A program made the position numbers and the translations under genes. Below, piece by piece: positions 48,651-59,705 of a stretch of DNA of 64,000 bases. This stretch comes from Valencia hispanica (lineage: Eukaryota; Chordata; Actinopteri; Cyprinodontiformes; Valenciidae): positions 26,741,796-26,805,795 of the forward strand of contig OY747703.1 in the NCBI GenBank assembly GCA_963556495.2, given 5' to 3'. A model generated the notes under the pieces. It worked only from the letters and a program-made list of their open reading frames with translations, made no database searches and was not told the DNA's origin. Numbering within the stretch: the stretch's first letter is position 1; each line of letters starts with the position of its first letter.

Positions 48651-49167
48651 AATTCACACCGACTGCAGTATGTGTGCGGAACGTCTCTGTAAATTTGCTC
48701 CAGCGAGAGCACCAAATCTCTGTGGTTCACTTGAGTTCACGAGATAACTATGTATATAGATAGGAGCTGGTTAACACTTGTCTTCTTGTACTTTTGTTGG
48801 ACATTATTTATTCACTTGGCTCTTTCTACAATGGGTAGGAACACTGTTTTTATATAGTTTAATGTTATGTTTAATTAAGTCTTATGTTGTTTTTTTGTCT
48901 TTTAAATATCCAAATCATGTTAACTTTAGCAATGGAGCTAAGTTATGTGCTTCAATCATTTTCTATTGCCGCTAAATATGTTTGTTATTTTCTTTAACTT
49001 CCTGAAAATTTGCATGAGGAGTCCGGAAAAAATAGACTTGACACGAAAAGTTAACGGAGCTCCTCAGCCACACCGGTGTGAATGCTCTGATTGGACTCAA
49101 TGTTTTTTCATCTTTGCAGAAGCCGTATGGAGTCTGCACCGCATCTCTTCCACACCCGGTGTGAATT
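48651..49167. mobile_element. TIR MITE
   Basis: The ends AATTCACACCG (48651) and CGGTGTGAATT (to 49167) are inverted copies. A second CACCGGTGTGAA occurs just inside at about 49070. Non-coding interior. Confidence 0.55.
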
Positions 49168-49439
49168 AAGCATTAGCGTTAGGGTGAGGAACTCAGCTAC
49201 ACAGGATAAGCTCGAGTTAGGTCACTGCTTCTCTGCCTGAAAAGAAACCAATGGAGGGGGATTTTGCAATCTAGTAAAGATGGATTGTGTTCCTCGTCTG
49301 CACCTCAGCTGTCCTGTGTTTCTCTGATTACCTCATGTGTATTTAAGTCTCCATGCTCCTCTCATCCTTTTCTGTTGTCTTCTGGATTGTCTCTGTTCTG
49401 GTCTATGTTCTGTCATACCGTCCTGTGTGTCTCCCAGGT

Positions 49440-49560
49440 GTGGCAAGGTGCATGATGAGGGCCCAGGCGGGATTTGATCCCCAGAATCCCAGGTGAGAGT
49501 CATGCGTGCTTACCAGTCAAAGGGATATCCCCATGGCGAAATAGCCAGACTGCAAATCTG
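49440..49560 (-). mobile_element. tRNA-like SINE fragment
   Basis: Minus strand: GGATATCCCTTTGACTGGTA, then AGCACGCATG and GGGGATCAAATCCC, which read like the A-box and B-box arms of a tRNA-derived head. The same head appears on plus at 56700-56770. Confidence 0.5.
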
Positions 49561-49724
49561 CACTCAATCAGTGTCTGGGTCCTGATTACAAACATTTCCT
49601 TACAGTTACCAATCACTCAAACGCATTGAGGCATCTACTGTAGATGATGTGGAGATGACTTTGGGCCTCTTAGTACTAACTGAGCATTGCTTAAACCCCA
49701 CAGCCTCCCTGAATATTTTTCCTG

Positions 49725-50040
49725 ACCGTGTTCATCTCCTGATTACAGTGCACCCATCTCCTGATGGCCCCTTTCTGCAGGATAGTGCACCATGTCATGA
49801 AAGTCAAACCATTACAAACTGGTTTCTTCAATGTGACAATGTGACCCTTTAGTCAAATGCCCTCCACAGTGACCAGATTTCAACCCAGCACCTGAACGAT
49901 AGGATGGAAAGGGAGGTTCACATCATAGATGTGCAGCTGACAAATCTGCAGCAATTGTGAGATATCATCTTGTCAATATGGACCAAAATCTCTGAAGAAT
50001 ACCTCAGACACATTTTCCTAATTCTATGGTCCAAAGAATG
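49725..50040 (+). pseudogene. Tc1/mariner-type transposase C-terminal fragment
   Basis: Plus-strand reading: VHPSPDGPFLQDSAPCHES, then ITNWFLQCDNVTL, a stop, SDQISTQHL, REVHIIDVQLTNLQQL and ILSIWTKISEEYLRHI. It matches the DD(E/D) core of Tc1-like proteins, with the second catalytic Asp in QDSAPCH retained and the SPDLNPIEHLW block corrupted. The N-terminus and both TIRs are missing. Confidence 0.65.
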
Positions 50041-50308
50041 AATGCAGGTTTCCTCTTGGTACTTGCAAGGTGCACCAAAAAAATTGCAGTTGAGTGTAGA
50101 ACATCGGTAATAGCTCAAAAGCTACAGATTGAGCCAGAGGAGTGCACAACATTCTGTTTCAGAGGTACACTCAGTTGCAATGGTTAATCTTATTTTTCCC
50201 ATTTCACTTGAAAAACCTTGAAGGTGATTTTTGTGTCTGTTTTTATTTACCTGTCTTGTTTATGAGCAAAGAGACTGAGTAGTGTGGAAGTTGATCAGAG
50301 ACATCTTG

Positions 50309-50578
50309 TTGGGGTCTGCCAAAGCCATGCAGGGAGAAGCAGTGCAGTGCATTGCTTTGCAATGCATGGCAGGCACATATTACTCTACACCTCTAAACTG
50401 GACTCTTTATTATTGGGGCCTGCCAAAGCAATGCAGGGAGAAGCTGTGCATCAGAGTTCTTCGCAATGCACTACACTGCCTTACATGCAATGCATGGCAG
50501 GCACCTATTACTCTACACCTCTAAACTGGACCCTATATTATTGGGTCCTGCCAAAGCAATGGAGGGAGAAGTAGTGCA
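50309..50578. repeat. Short tandem duplication, 2.3 units
   Basis: Units begin at 50309, 50413 and 50541 with TTGGG(G/T)(C/T)CTGCCAAAGC. Each full unit goes on with CAATGCATGGCAGGCAC and TATTACTCTACACCTCTAAA. Units one and two differ in length (104 and 128) because unit two has extra sequence. The plus-strand frame across it (50282-50524) is just repeat translation. Confidence 0.85.
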
Positions 50579-50994
50579 GCATAAGCCTGTTTTTTTCTAG
50601 GCTAATGAAAGCATGCTAGTTAGCATGCTACTTAGCATTATCATGCTAGCTTATGTTAGCAATTTAGCTCATTTTTTAATTTTGCTTAATTTGTGAGAAG
50701 GACCTGGCTGCAGAACGCAGAAAGGGATGGGGTCGGGTCAGTTATCATACTCATTTCATATTTGGAAATGGCAAAACTGCACTCCGGAACTGAAGGGGGC
50801 AATATTTTCTATAGTAGTTGCACTCTCCCAGGCCCCTCCCCTATTGAAATCTTTATTGATTTGGGTCAATGTTAAAACATTTAACTTACGAAACAATACA
50901 TTTACAACAGTGTATTTATTTACATTAAAGAAAACAACAAAAGCAATATTACAATGTAATGTAGTGTTCTACTTTTGTACATAAATTTTGCCCT

Positions 50995-53975
50995 TCAGTC
51001 CTTGAAAGAAGCACATTTCTCAATGACTCTTTGGTTAAAGTCAGGGATGGTTTTGACAGTATTCTTCTCCATAGAGAGCATGGCCAATGCATTGAGTCGA
51101 TCCTGTGACATTGTGTTCCTGAGGAAGGTCTTGATTCTCTTTAGTGTTGAGAAGCACCATTCAGATTCAGCTGTGGTCATGGGAGTTGTGATGATGATCT
51201 TTAGCAGAGCAGAGCTGGAACAGAGCCACAGCACCACTGCAGCTCTTGAACTTATCATTGCTGTAGATAAGAGCCAGTTCAGTTTTCAGCTTGTTCTTGT
51301 TCAGCAGTGGGTAAGCCTCCACAGTGGTGTTTAGTGCTACTTTAGGGAGCTGGCTGTGGTCCTGCTGAAATCTGTCTGCCTGCAGCAGTGTAGCACTGAT
51401 CAGATGCTTTGTGAAGGTGAATCTGGGTTTAGCATGGCCCAAGATAGTGTCACAAACCGATAAAATGAATGCAACAGTTTAGTACAATATGGAAATGGCT
51501 ATCAGTCAGCTTTCTAAATGCTTAATATGTAATTACTATCTATTTATCAATCTGTCTATCCATTTATTCAGTTTTATGAATGAATGGGTGTTCATTGAAT
51601 AGCAATAAATACAAATTAACATTGCACCTCGATTAAAGTAGATCATAGGGCCTATTCAAAGCTTTGTTCCCCATTTTCTCATAATGTAGCACTACTATTA
51701 AGCTTTTATCTCACCTCTGTGGCTACCCTCTGAAGATCACCTGGGCCCAGGGTGCTGCGTTTCTTAGCCAGCTGAGATGCACTCCCACTGTGTTCTCCAC
51801 AGAGAGGGAAGAGGAAGTCTCTGAACAGAGCCAGAAGAGAAAAGTTAATCTTAAGTCACCATGTAAAATGACAAGGAATATTGAGTTGTTCAAGCATACT
51901 AGTGATTAACACAATATCAGTAATATCAAACAGTACAACATATACATCAATTTCCATCCATCCATCCATTTTCTTCAGTTTATCCGGGGTCGGGTCGCGG
52001 GGGCAGCAGCCTAAGCAAAGAGACCCAGACTTCCCTCACCCCAGCCACTTGTTCCAGCTCCTCGGGAGGAACCCCAAGGCATTCCCAGGCCAGCCGAGAA
52101 AGATAGTCCCTCCAGCGTGTCCTGGGCCTTCCCCTGGGCCTCCTCCCGGTGAGACGTGCCTGAAACACCTCACCAGGGAGGCGTCCAGGAGGCATCCTGA
52201 CCAGATGCCCGAGCCACCTCAACTGACTCCTCTCGATGTGGAGAAGCAGCGGCTCTACTCTGAGCCCCCTCCGGATGACTGAGCTTCTCACCCTATCTCT
52301 AAGGGAGAGCCCAGACACTCTGCGGAGGAAACTCTTTTCAGCCGCTTGTATCCGTGATCTCGTTCTTTCGGTCACCACCCAGAGTTCGTGACCATAGATG
52401 AGGGTAGGAACGTAGATCGACCGGTAAATCGAGAGCTTCGCCTTTCGGCTCAGCTCTCTCTTCACCACGACAGACTGGTAAAGCGCCCGCATAACTGCAG
52501 ATGCCCCACCAATCCGTCTATCGATCTCCCGCTCCATTTGTCCCTCATTTCTGAACAAGACCCCCAGATACTTAAACTCCTCCACTTGGGGAAGGACCCC
52601 ATCCCCGACCCGGAGAAGGGGATGGGGTCAATTTATCTGATTTTTGTCTTTGTCTGTGAACTGCTGCATGATTCCCTGAACAAAGACAGAGTCGATGGTC
52701 TGCTTCTGGAGCTGGCTGTAGAGAATATCAACATGCTGTGTTCACAGCTTGGCTGTGGAAGTTTCACCTCACTGTGCTTGCTCTTGGGAGTCTGGGCTAC
52801 CACTCTATCAAGCACGCTGGTTCTCTTTGGAGATCTTGAGAAAAAGGTAAATTATCCAGCCAGGTCTGAGAAGAAATTACTCACTTCTGGGATGTAGGAA
52901 GTCACCTGCTGCATGATAAGGTTTAGTTGATGAGCATAGTAGTGGATATAGTGAGCGTTTATATAAACATCTTGGACTTTCTTCTGTACCCTTCTTGTGG
53001 CTTTTCTCATGACACTTGCACCATTGTATGCTTGGGAAATGGGCTTTCTCTTCTGGTCGTCAGGGAGAATGGAGCTCAACCTATCCAGAAGTGCTTCGGC
53101 GATGGAATCAGCTGTAGCACTTTGGAGAGGTATGAACTCAAAAAAAAACGCTCTTGGACATGATGGGCTTTATCAATGTAGCGTATCACAAGCACCAGCT
53201 GACACCGAGTGGAAATATCCATTGTTTCATCAGCTTAGAGGAAGACAAAGTCTGTACTCCTGATTTCTCCAATGATGCACTCTCTCATAACTAACAGCAT
53301 GCAGTCAAGGAGTTCATTCTGTACAGTGTTAGATGTTCCCTTAAACACAGTGGCAGTCTGCAGGTGCTCGTGTAGTAATGCATCCAGTGATGCTACAAAA
53401 TCCACCAATCCTCTAAAAACATCAGGATTTTCCACGTAGGGCAGGTTCAAATGCACCACAGAATTTGACACAGTCTATTATTTTTGATAGGATGTGCCTG
53501 TTTTTGTCAACCTCCTCATTGTGCTTTCTGATCCTTACCCTGTACGTAGCTTTCATCAAGCTGGGATGAAATGTTAATTTTCCCCAAACATAGCTAGTTG
53601 AAGGGCATTTTGCATGTGGATACCAGTCTGCTCATGTTTCTTTGCCTTTTCTAAAAAGTGCTTCAGATCAGTCGTACCGGTTTTGATCCATGCCGAGTCA
53701 GATCCTGATGTTTGAAACAGGAGGCATGGAAAGTATAAAATGCAAAATAGAGCATCAGCCTTGCGACAGGCTGGTAGCCAAGACTTGGTGCTGAACCAGG
53801 TCCTGGAAAAAGTATGATTGTACTGTCTCCCCCTGTCTTTGGACTGCTGGTTGATCTTGATATTTGGCTGATCAGGTCCGAGCTCTTTCACCTCAAGCTT
53901 CTCCTGGTATGTTCTTCTCTCAAACGGTATTGTTTTGAGTGATATAACTGAATTATAATTTTTCTCTTTCTCCAT
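50995..53975 (-). pseudogene. ZMYM1-like hAT transposase, broken
   Basis: Nearly the whole protein can be followed on the minus strand. ATG 53975 leads through TTF-type zinc finger remains (TWFSTKSWLPACRKADALFC, AWIKTGTTDLKHFLEKAKKH) to a stop at about 53574. Next comes 53471-53235 (NPDVFRGLVDFVASLDALLH, ATVFKGTSNTVQNELLDCML), then 53079-52852 (QAYNGASVMRKATRRVQKKV, HYYAHQLNLIMQQVTSYIPE). A LINE interrupts at 52627-51954. A segment at about 51850-51717 (SQLAKKRSTLGPGDLQRVAT) ends at the donor GAG|GTGAGA. The last part is 51465-50995, with LISATLLQADRF, TAESEWCFSTLKRIKTFLRN and LNALAMLSMEKNTVK, the hAT dimerisation region. Frameshifts, stops and the insertion make it non-functional. Confidence 0.85.
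51954..52627 (-). pseudogene. RTE-like LINE, copy B, inserted in the hAT transposase
   Basis: A 201-codon frame (52585-51980) matches the C-terminal two thirds of copy A almost residue for residue (EIDRRIGGASAVMRALYQSV, WLGHLVRMPPGRLPGEVF), ending in RLLPPRPDPG and the ATGGATGG tail. The 7-mer TCAATTT at 51947-51953 and 52628-52634 is the likely target duplication. A short non-homologous patch (AAGGGGATGGGG on plus) sits at its truncated 5' end. Confidence 0.85.
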
Positions 53976-54719
53976 TTTGCGTCACTTTTCGTTCATCTCC
54001 AACTCCCGCGGTTTGACTCGTTAATCTGCCGCACTATATGACAGACGTCTGTGACGTCAGCTTGATGTCAGCCCCACAGCGGGAGGGTGGGGATATGTAA
54101 ATCTCGCCCCCTCAAGGTGCAGGAAAGCTGCGCCCCAAATCTTCCTATCTCTTGTATTGTAGAGGAGCTACTGAACATGTACAACTTTAAAGATGAGTTT
54201 ATGGAAATATGTCCCCAATCAGACAACAACTCAACTCACCATAAACTATAAAATATTTATCTTGCAGATCTGAAAGAAAAACACACATATTTCAATGATT
54301 TAATGTCATTATAAATTGTTTTAACCTCTACAAGAACACCAATAATATCAATGAGTCCAAAAATAATAAGTTATGTATTATGGTACAAGTAATGAACGGA
54401 ATCTATAAAGATTTCAAAAGAAAGAAAATGTGAGACCACGGGTAATATTGGAAATATTGCCCCCTTCAGTTCCAATATGTAAGGGTGCCATTGCCAAACA
54501 TGGTATGGATCTGACAACTGATACACCCCCGCCCATTTCGGCGTTCTGCTGCCAGGTCTACTTGTAACTTTTTGTACTTATTGCTTCGAGGGTAATGATA
54601 ACCGGCTAGCTAGCATTAGCATGCTAACTCAAATTAGCATTTTAGCTAATTTTTTTATTTTTACTAACTTTTCTACCAAATTTTTTAAGGCTAATGATGG
54701 CCTACTGTCTCACACATGC

Positions 54720-56150
54720 TTCACTTTGGCCAGTGCGGACCTAAGGGGTCTGAACCGGGTCTTGAAGGTGATGCCCTTCTGGATGCTTCACACTCACGAG
54801 GTCATTCAGGCGGATGTCGGGGAGAATGGTTTACTTTGATAGACCTGAGGGATCAGTACTTTCACGTCACCATCCACCCAGAGCACAGAAAGTACCTGAA
54901 GTTTGCCTTTTGGGGCAGAGTTTACCAGTGCACGGTCCTGCTGTTCGGCCTTTCCCTGGCCCCTCGGGTGTTCACGAGGTGGATGAAGGCTGTCCTAAGC
55001 CCCCTGTGCCAGTCGGGACTAAAGGTCCTGCCTTATCAAGATGACTGGCTGATCTGTGAAACCTCATTTCGGGAAACAGGCCTGGCCACATCCAGGGTCC
55101 TGGTCCATGTCGAGGCACTGGGGTTGGCAGTGAACGGGCAGAGAAGCCAGTTGGGTCCCACTCAACAGATGACCTTTATTGGCATGGCCTTGCACTCAGT
55201 GGCCATGGAGGCACAGAAAGGATGGACAGGATTATGTGCCTGCTCCCGTCTTTTCAGCACAGGACGGCACCCTCGGTCCAGTTATGGCTGAGACTGCTGG
55301 GGATGCTAGTGTCAGCCTCGTTTCTGGTCTCTCTAGGGTTGCTTCACCTCCGGCCCCTGCAGAGGTGGTTTAATGGCCACCACATGGACCACATGTGTCC
55401 ACCACATGGACCTGCTCAGACAGCTGGGTCAGGGTGGGGATCACACCTGAGTGTGTGGTGCTGCTCCGTTGATGGGGAGACAGCAAATATCTGCAGGTTG
55501 CCCTCAGCAGGGTTCCCGCAAGGAGAGAGGTGGTGATGCATCAGCCCAGGGATGGGGGGCACTGTGGCAGTGCAGGCCTGTCCAGGGTTTATGGGGCCCG
55601 ATGTCTAGGGGTCGGCACATGAACATCCTGGAGCTGGGGACCATTTACTTGGTGCTGATACACTTCTTGTCTTATCTTGAGAGCAAGCATGTGCTCATCC
55701 GGACGGACAGTACCTCGGCAGTATTCCATGTCAACCATCAGGGTAGGACCAGGTCGCAGCGGTCCCTGAGGGAGGCCCACAGAGTGTGGACTTGGGCCTA
55801 TCCCCGCTTCACCTCCATGAGGGCGATGCACATTCCCGGGACAAGACACTCTGTGGCAGACTACTTCCTCAGGTGATAGAGGTTTTGAGGTTTTGCTTTG
55901 GCAGGACCCAGATCTCTTTGCCTCATGGAGCACCACTTATTGGCCCTGTGGTTTTCCATAGCGGAGGCCAGCTCTCCACTGGGAATGGATGAGCTGGCCA
56001 ACATCTGTCTGCTGTATGCTTTTCTACTGTATCTGCTGATTCTTGCCCACCCTCCACTGAGTGAACTCGTTGACCCTACTGGTTCTCCTGGTAGCTCCAG
56101 AGTGGCCCATGAGAGTCGTGGCGACTTCCAGTGAGGAGGGACCCTTTGGA
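54720..56150 (+). pseudogene. DIRS1-like retrotransposon fragment, RT and RNase H
   Basis: Plus-strand frames 54716-55291 and 55451-55876 carry RT motifs: LRGLNRVLKVMPFWMLHT (in another frame, about 54745-54795), TLIDLRDQYFHVTIHPEHRK, FGLSLAPRVFTRWM, then PYQDDWLICE, where the usual catalytic xDD is kept as QDD. RNase H motifs follow: NILELGTIYLVLIHFLSYLE, VLIRTDSTSAVFHVNHQG and MHIPGTRHSVADYFLR. The QYFHV..PEHRKYL...FGLSL.PRVFTR pattern is typical of DIRS1 elements of fish. Post-RNase H sequence continues in broken frames to about 56150. The tyrosine recombinase, the gag-like ORF and the split repeats are not seen. Confidence 0.85.
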
Positions 56151-56208
56151 TCAGATGGGGGGGGGGGAAACATCTGGCACCCATCCCCGGGCCGTCTTCA
56201 GGTCATGG

Positions 56209-56680
56209 TATTCAAATTCAAAAAACACTTTATTGATCCCAGAGGGAAGTTAAGTGTTGGTATAGCTCATATAATTAATTCTTTAAGGAGTTGTTGTAGA
56301 TGATGTTGGCTGTGGGCAGGAAGGATTTCCTGTAGCGGTCTGTATTGCAGCGAAACTGAAGAAGCCTCTGACTCAAGACACTCTTGTTGTATGACAGTCT
56401 CATGAAGAGGATGCTCAAAATCCATAATTCTTTGGATTTTATGAAATATCCTTCTTTGCATCATCCTCTCCAGTGGTTCCACAGTAGTACCAAGAACAGA
56501 ACCAGACTTCTTCATCAGGTTGTTGAGACTTTTTAAGTCCCTGGTTCTGATGCTGCTTCCCCAACAGATGATGGCAGAAGAGATTACACTCTCCAAAACA
56601 AACTTGTAGAAGATTTGCAGCATCTTGCTGCAAACCTTGAAGGACCTAAGTGTGACAGTGTGGGGTCCTGTCACTGTGTC
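56209..56680 (-). pseudogene. L2/Rex1-like LINE, 3' end of ORF2
   Basis: A 135-codon minus frame (56674-56267) encodes KVCSKMLQIFYKFVLESVIS, AIICWGSSIRTRDLKSLNNL and KKSGSVLGTTVEPLERMMQR, the usual C-terminal region, then a frameshift near 56390. The 3' tail (AAAAAACACTTTATTGATCC on plus) starts at about 56220. It abuts the end of the DIRS1-like fragment. Confidence 0.8.
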
Positions 56681-56699
56681 TCCGATTGATTATGCACCC

Positions 56700-56770
56700 T
56701 GGCTACTGGGCCACAGGAATATCCCTTTGGCTGACTGGTAAGTACGCATGGAAGTCTGGGGGTCAAATCA
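56700..56770 (+). mobile_element. tRNA-like SINE head fragment
   Basis: AATATCCCTTTGGCTGACTG, GTAAGTACGCATGG and GGGGGTCAAATCATT match the head seen inverted at 49440-49560. Confidence 0.4.
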
Positions 56771-58789
56771 TTACATAAAACTACTTAACTTATAATAACT
56801 ACTTGCTTTTTTAAGCTTTTTAAACTTTGAAGCTCAATACATCAATCTTGCTGTACCTAACTCCGCAACAGAACCTCTGATTGGGGGTCCAACGGATAAC
56901 GTGGCAGGCCCCTTTTAATTTTCCTGAAATTTTCTAGTTTTGTCTGCTGTTTGCTTTCTGTACAACATGAATGGGACTCTAGAGAATAAAGACCAGACAG
57001 CTCAGTCTAAAAAGTCTCCCCATCTAAGAAGTGGGAACAGTTTATGTGATCAAAGTTATAATAATAAAAAGAATTATAGCTCTAAATACCTGAGGAATAA
57101 AGAAGAAAAACTAATTTCTTTACTCCATGTACTATTATTTGATAAATCAAATATTTTATTTTCCATCATTATACTTCCTGATGTTACAAGCTTTGCACAA
57201 TATTGAGCTTTCCCATGATCCAATGGAATCCATGAAAAACCCACGTACTGTATGTGTTTTTCTTGTATAAACTCTAGGTATGATAGAGGTTGTTGATATC
57301 TGATTTTTAGGATTGAATTTAGGAAATTGCTGGTTTTAACTCTGTACTGCAGAGGAGCAGTAAAGATGCCGTCCATCTATCCTGAAACAGTAACTTGTTT
57401 TCACTCTGTAATTTTTTTCCTGACCTGTAATACGTAGACTTTTCTGAATGTATCTTGGCAGGTAATCATGCATTTCCTTCATTGTAAACCACTGTGGTAA
57501 CGTGTCACATTCTCTTTGCTGATCTACAACCTGTTGTGACCTCAATCAGGGGTTATCTGAGGTCATGTAACAAACCCCAGGACCAGCATTATGTCTCTGA
57601 TGCTTAGTGTCAATCCAGTCTAACCAAACACTGCAAATCTGAAACACTGAGCTGTCACAGTGCACGCTATGACCTTATGGCCTGAAAATGACAGAGAGAG
57701 AATCTTGAGAGACTTTGGGTTTCAAAATGCAAAAAAAGGTTTCAGTTACATGCAAAAATGCAGTCCCTGAACACAGCATACATTTGCAGTAAAATCTTTA
57801 ATCTGTAAACTGTTCTTTAGCTGTTGCACACTAACACTTGCGCAAGTTCAAGACTGGCAATTTAAAAGCTGAAATATCACACTGTAAAACTGGAAACAAC
57901 AAGAAAACTAAAAGGACATTCTTAGATTCAATGTCAGTGTGTCTTGGGGAATCTGTCCTCTAAAGGATAATTGTATAACCACAAGTTGTGTGATAAACCC
58001 TACTTTCTGCCTAGGCCCCAAAACATGCTATAAATCATATTGCAAATGCTGCATGGATTCCCTTCCAGGAGCATGAGTCATAAAAAAAGAAAGGGAGGAA
58101 AAGAAAGTCATGTTCCCTGTTAGATGGACCCTTTCTTTCCAAAGATCTAAAACTAGGATGCAAAATTCTTGGTGCACTGGATATGAAGGGGAACATATTA
58201 ATAGTCAACTCTTATCACTGTATGGTTGTTGCAACAGATTTGTAGATAATGTAAGAACCAGAAACCATCTGGTAAATGTCCAAACACTCAGACTGTCTCT
58301 GTTGCTTCAAGTGGGTAAATTCAGATCAAAGCAGTCTGTTACAGGCTACAGTTCTTTGTGTAAAACACAATCCCCACTTGAAAGGGAATGATTAATCTGG
58401 AGAATAATTCACCAGACTTCACTCAACACTCCACAACTTCTCTTCCTCTGCTTCTTTTATTTATCCTTTTCCAGGCATTTCACAGAAGACCAGAGCATAC
58501 GTTTGTTTCTTTTCTTTGAGTGAATCAAAGTGTCAAACTTTATTAAATAAAGTTGGTGAAAGCAGGTGAAAACCTAAACACACAAAAATATATTCTTAGA
58601 GATCCACTCATTTTTACAGGTTTGATTTGTTTAAATACATGATTTCAATCATTTAAGATTTATATATAATCAACCAGTGCATAATTAAACCATTAAAGAG
58701 TAATTTAATTTATAATATAAAAGGTTTAAGTGCAAACAAAAACCCGACTAATTATCCAATTATCTAATAAACACCGCATGACGCGCGCT
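56771..58789. other. Intergenic, nothing recognised
   Basis: Only short spurious frames; no repeat ends or RNA genes seen. Confidence 0.4.
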
Positions 58790-58799
58790 GCAATCTGCG

Positions 58800-59056
58800 T
58801 CACCAAACCTGAGCTGCGCTGCACACAACTCTCTCTGATCGCGATTACAGTTCACCCGTTTCAGATCGGCGTCTTACCGGCTGCCTCTCCAGAGTTTTAG
58901 ACACCTTTTTCGTCTTAGCGAGTCCACGGAGGGTCGGAGAATCTGCCCTCCTCCTCCAGGTGCTGACAGCTCTTTGTCTCTCACCTGGCGTGCTGCATGA
59001 AACACATCCCGGCACGCCCACTCTCACGGAATAATCAATACTGCGCATTTTTCTCA
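58800..59056 (-). other. CpG-rich block, candidate first exon of an unknown gene
   Basis: Unlike its AT-rich surroundings this block is CpG-rich. On the minus strand a TATA box (59086-59075) predicts a start near 59056. Two consensus donors follow: CACGCCAG|GTGAGA (near 58988) and GCAGCCG|GTAAGA (near 58878). The intervening frame (ATG at 59048, MRSIDYSVRVGVPGC) is open to 58845 but unrecognised. It could be a promoter and first exon for a gene lying to the left; no further exon was identified. Confidence 0.35.
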
Positions 59057-59074
59057 CCCATTTCTGTGTTTCCC

Positions 59075-59086
59075 TTATTTTATATA
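59075..59086 (-). promoter_or_regulatory. TATA box before the CpG-rich block
   Basis: TATATAAAATAA on the minus strand, about 30 bases before the CpG-rich candidate exon. Confidence 0.35.
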
Positions 59087-59429
59087 CATTTTCTCTTTAG
59101 ACTTTTCTAATTTTTTTCTTTTTATTATTTTTCACATTTTAAAATTAAAACATATTTTAAAAAAATCACCAACTTGACTTAACAGTTTGTATTATCCATG
59201 GTGGTATTGTATCTGGATGGTGAGACATATAGTGCCCTCTAATTAAGATCCATAACCTTTTTTTTTTTTTTTCTAACAAACTTCAGTTAATTTTGTGTGA
59301 ACAGCAAAAATCCAGGTGTCCTATGAAGGCCTCACAGGTTTGTTAGAGAACATCGGTGAAAAAACAGCATCACGAAGACCAAGGAACACAGAAGATAGGT
59401 CAGGGAGAAAGTTGTGGAGAAGTGGATTT

Positions 59430-59640
59430 TATATATATATATATATAAATATATATATATATAAATAAATAAGAGGTGTGGACTCGAGTCATGTGACTTG
59501 GACTCGAGTCAGACTCGAGTCATGAATTTGATGACTTCAGACTCGACTTGATAAAATGTACAAAGACTTGCAACTCGACTTGGACATCAATGACTCGTGA
59601 CTTTACTTGGACTTGCGCCTTTTGACTTGAGAAGACTTGC
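59430..59640. repeat. AT tract and degenerate ACTCGAGTC repeat
   Basis: 59431-59463 is mostly TA. 59475-59640 is a run of degenerate copies of GACTCGAGTC / GACTTG(A) units, a dispersed repeat known from many fish genomes. Non-coding. Confidence 0.65.
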
Positions 59641-59664
59641 TACTTCCAATGAAAACTGGGGGAC

Positions 59665-59695
<31 letters not shown>

Positions 59696-59705
59696 CATTG
59701 AGGCT

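Larger units (their letters stand above)
50701..54558 (-). mobile_element. hAT transposon of the ZMYM1/DUF4371 type, with nested LINE
   Basis: Long imperfect inverted ends of about 110 bp: 50701-50812 (GACCTGGCTGCAGAACGCAG ... GGAACTGAAGGGGGCAATAT) against 54558-54452 on the minus strand (GACCTGGCAGCAGAACGCCG ... GGAACTGAAGGGGGCAATAT). They enclose a decayed transposase gene on the minus strand. Exact termini and target duplication could not be fixed. Both outer flanks hold TTAGCATGCTA-like repeats in the same orientation (about 50608-50690 and 54603-54660). Confidence 0.8.

Noticed and set aside
50309..50578. CRISPR-like array
   Set aside because: Long irregular units without short palindromic repeats and unique spacers, in a eukaryotic setting.
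52633..52897. Plus-strand frame spanning the right LINE/hAT junction
   Set aside because: Antisense to the decayed hAT transposase and LINE; no independent support.
57074..57545. Two minus-strand frames of 100 and 69 codons
   Set aside because: No recognisable domains, promoter or splice pattern; consistent with chance in AT-rich DNA.
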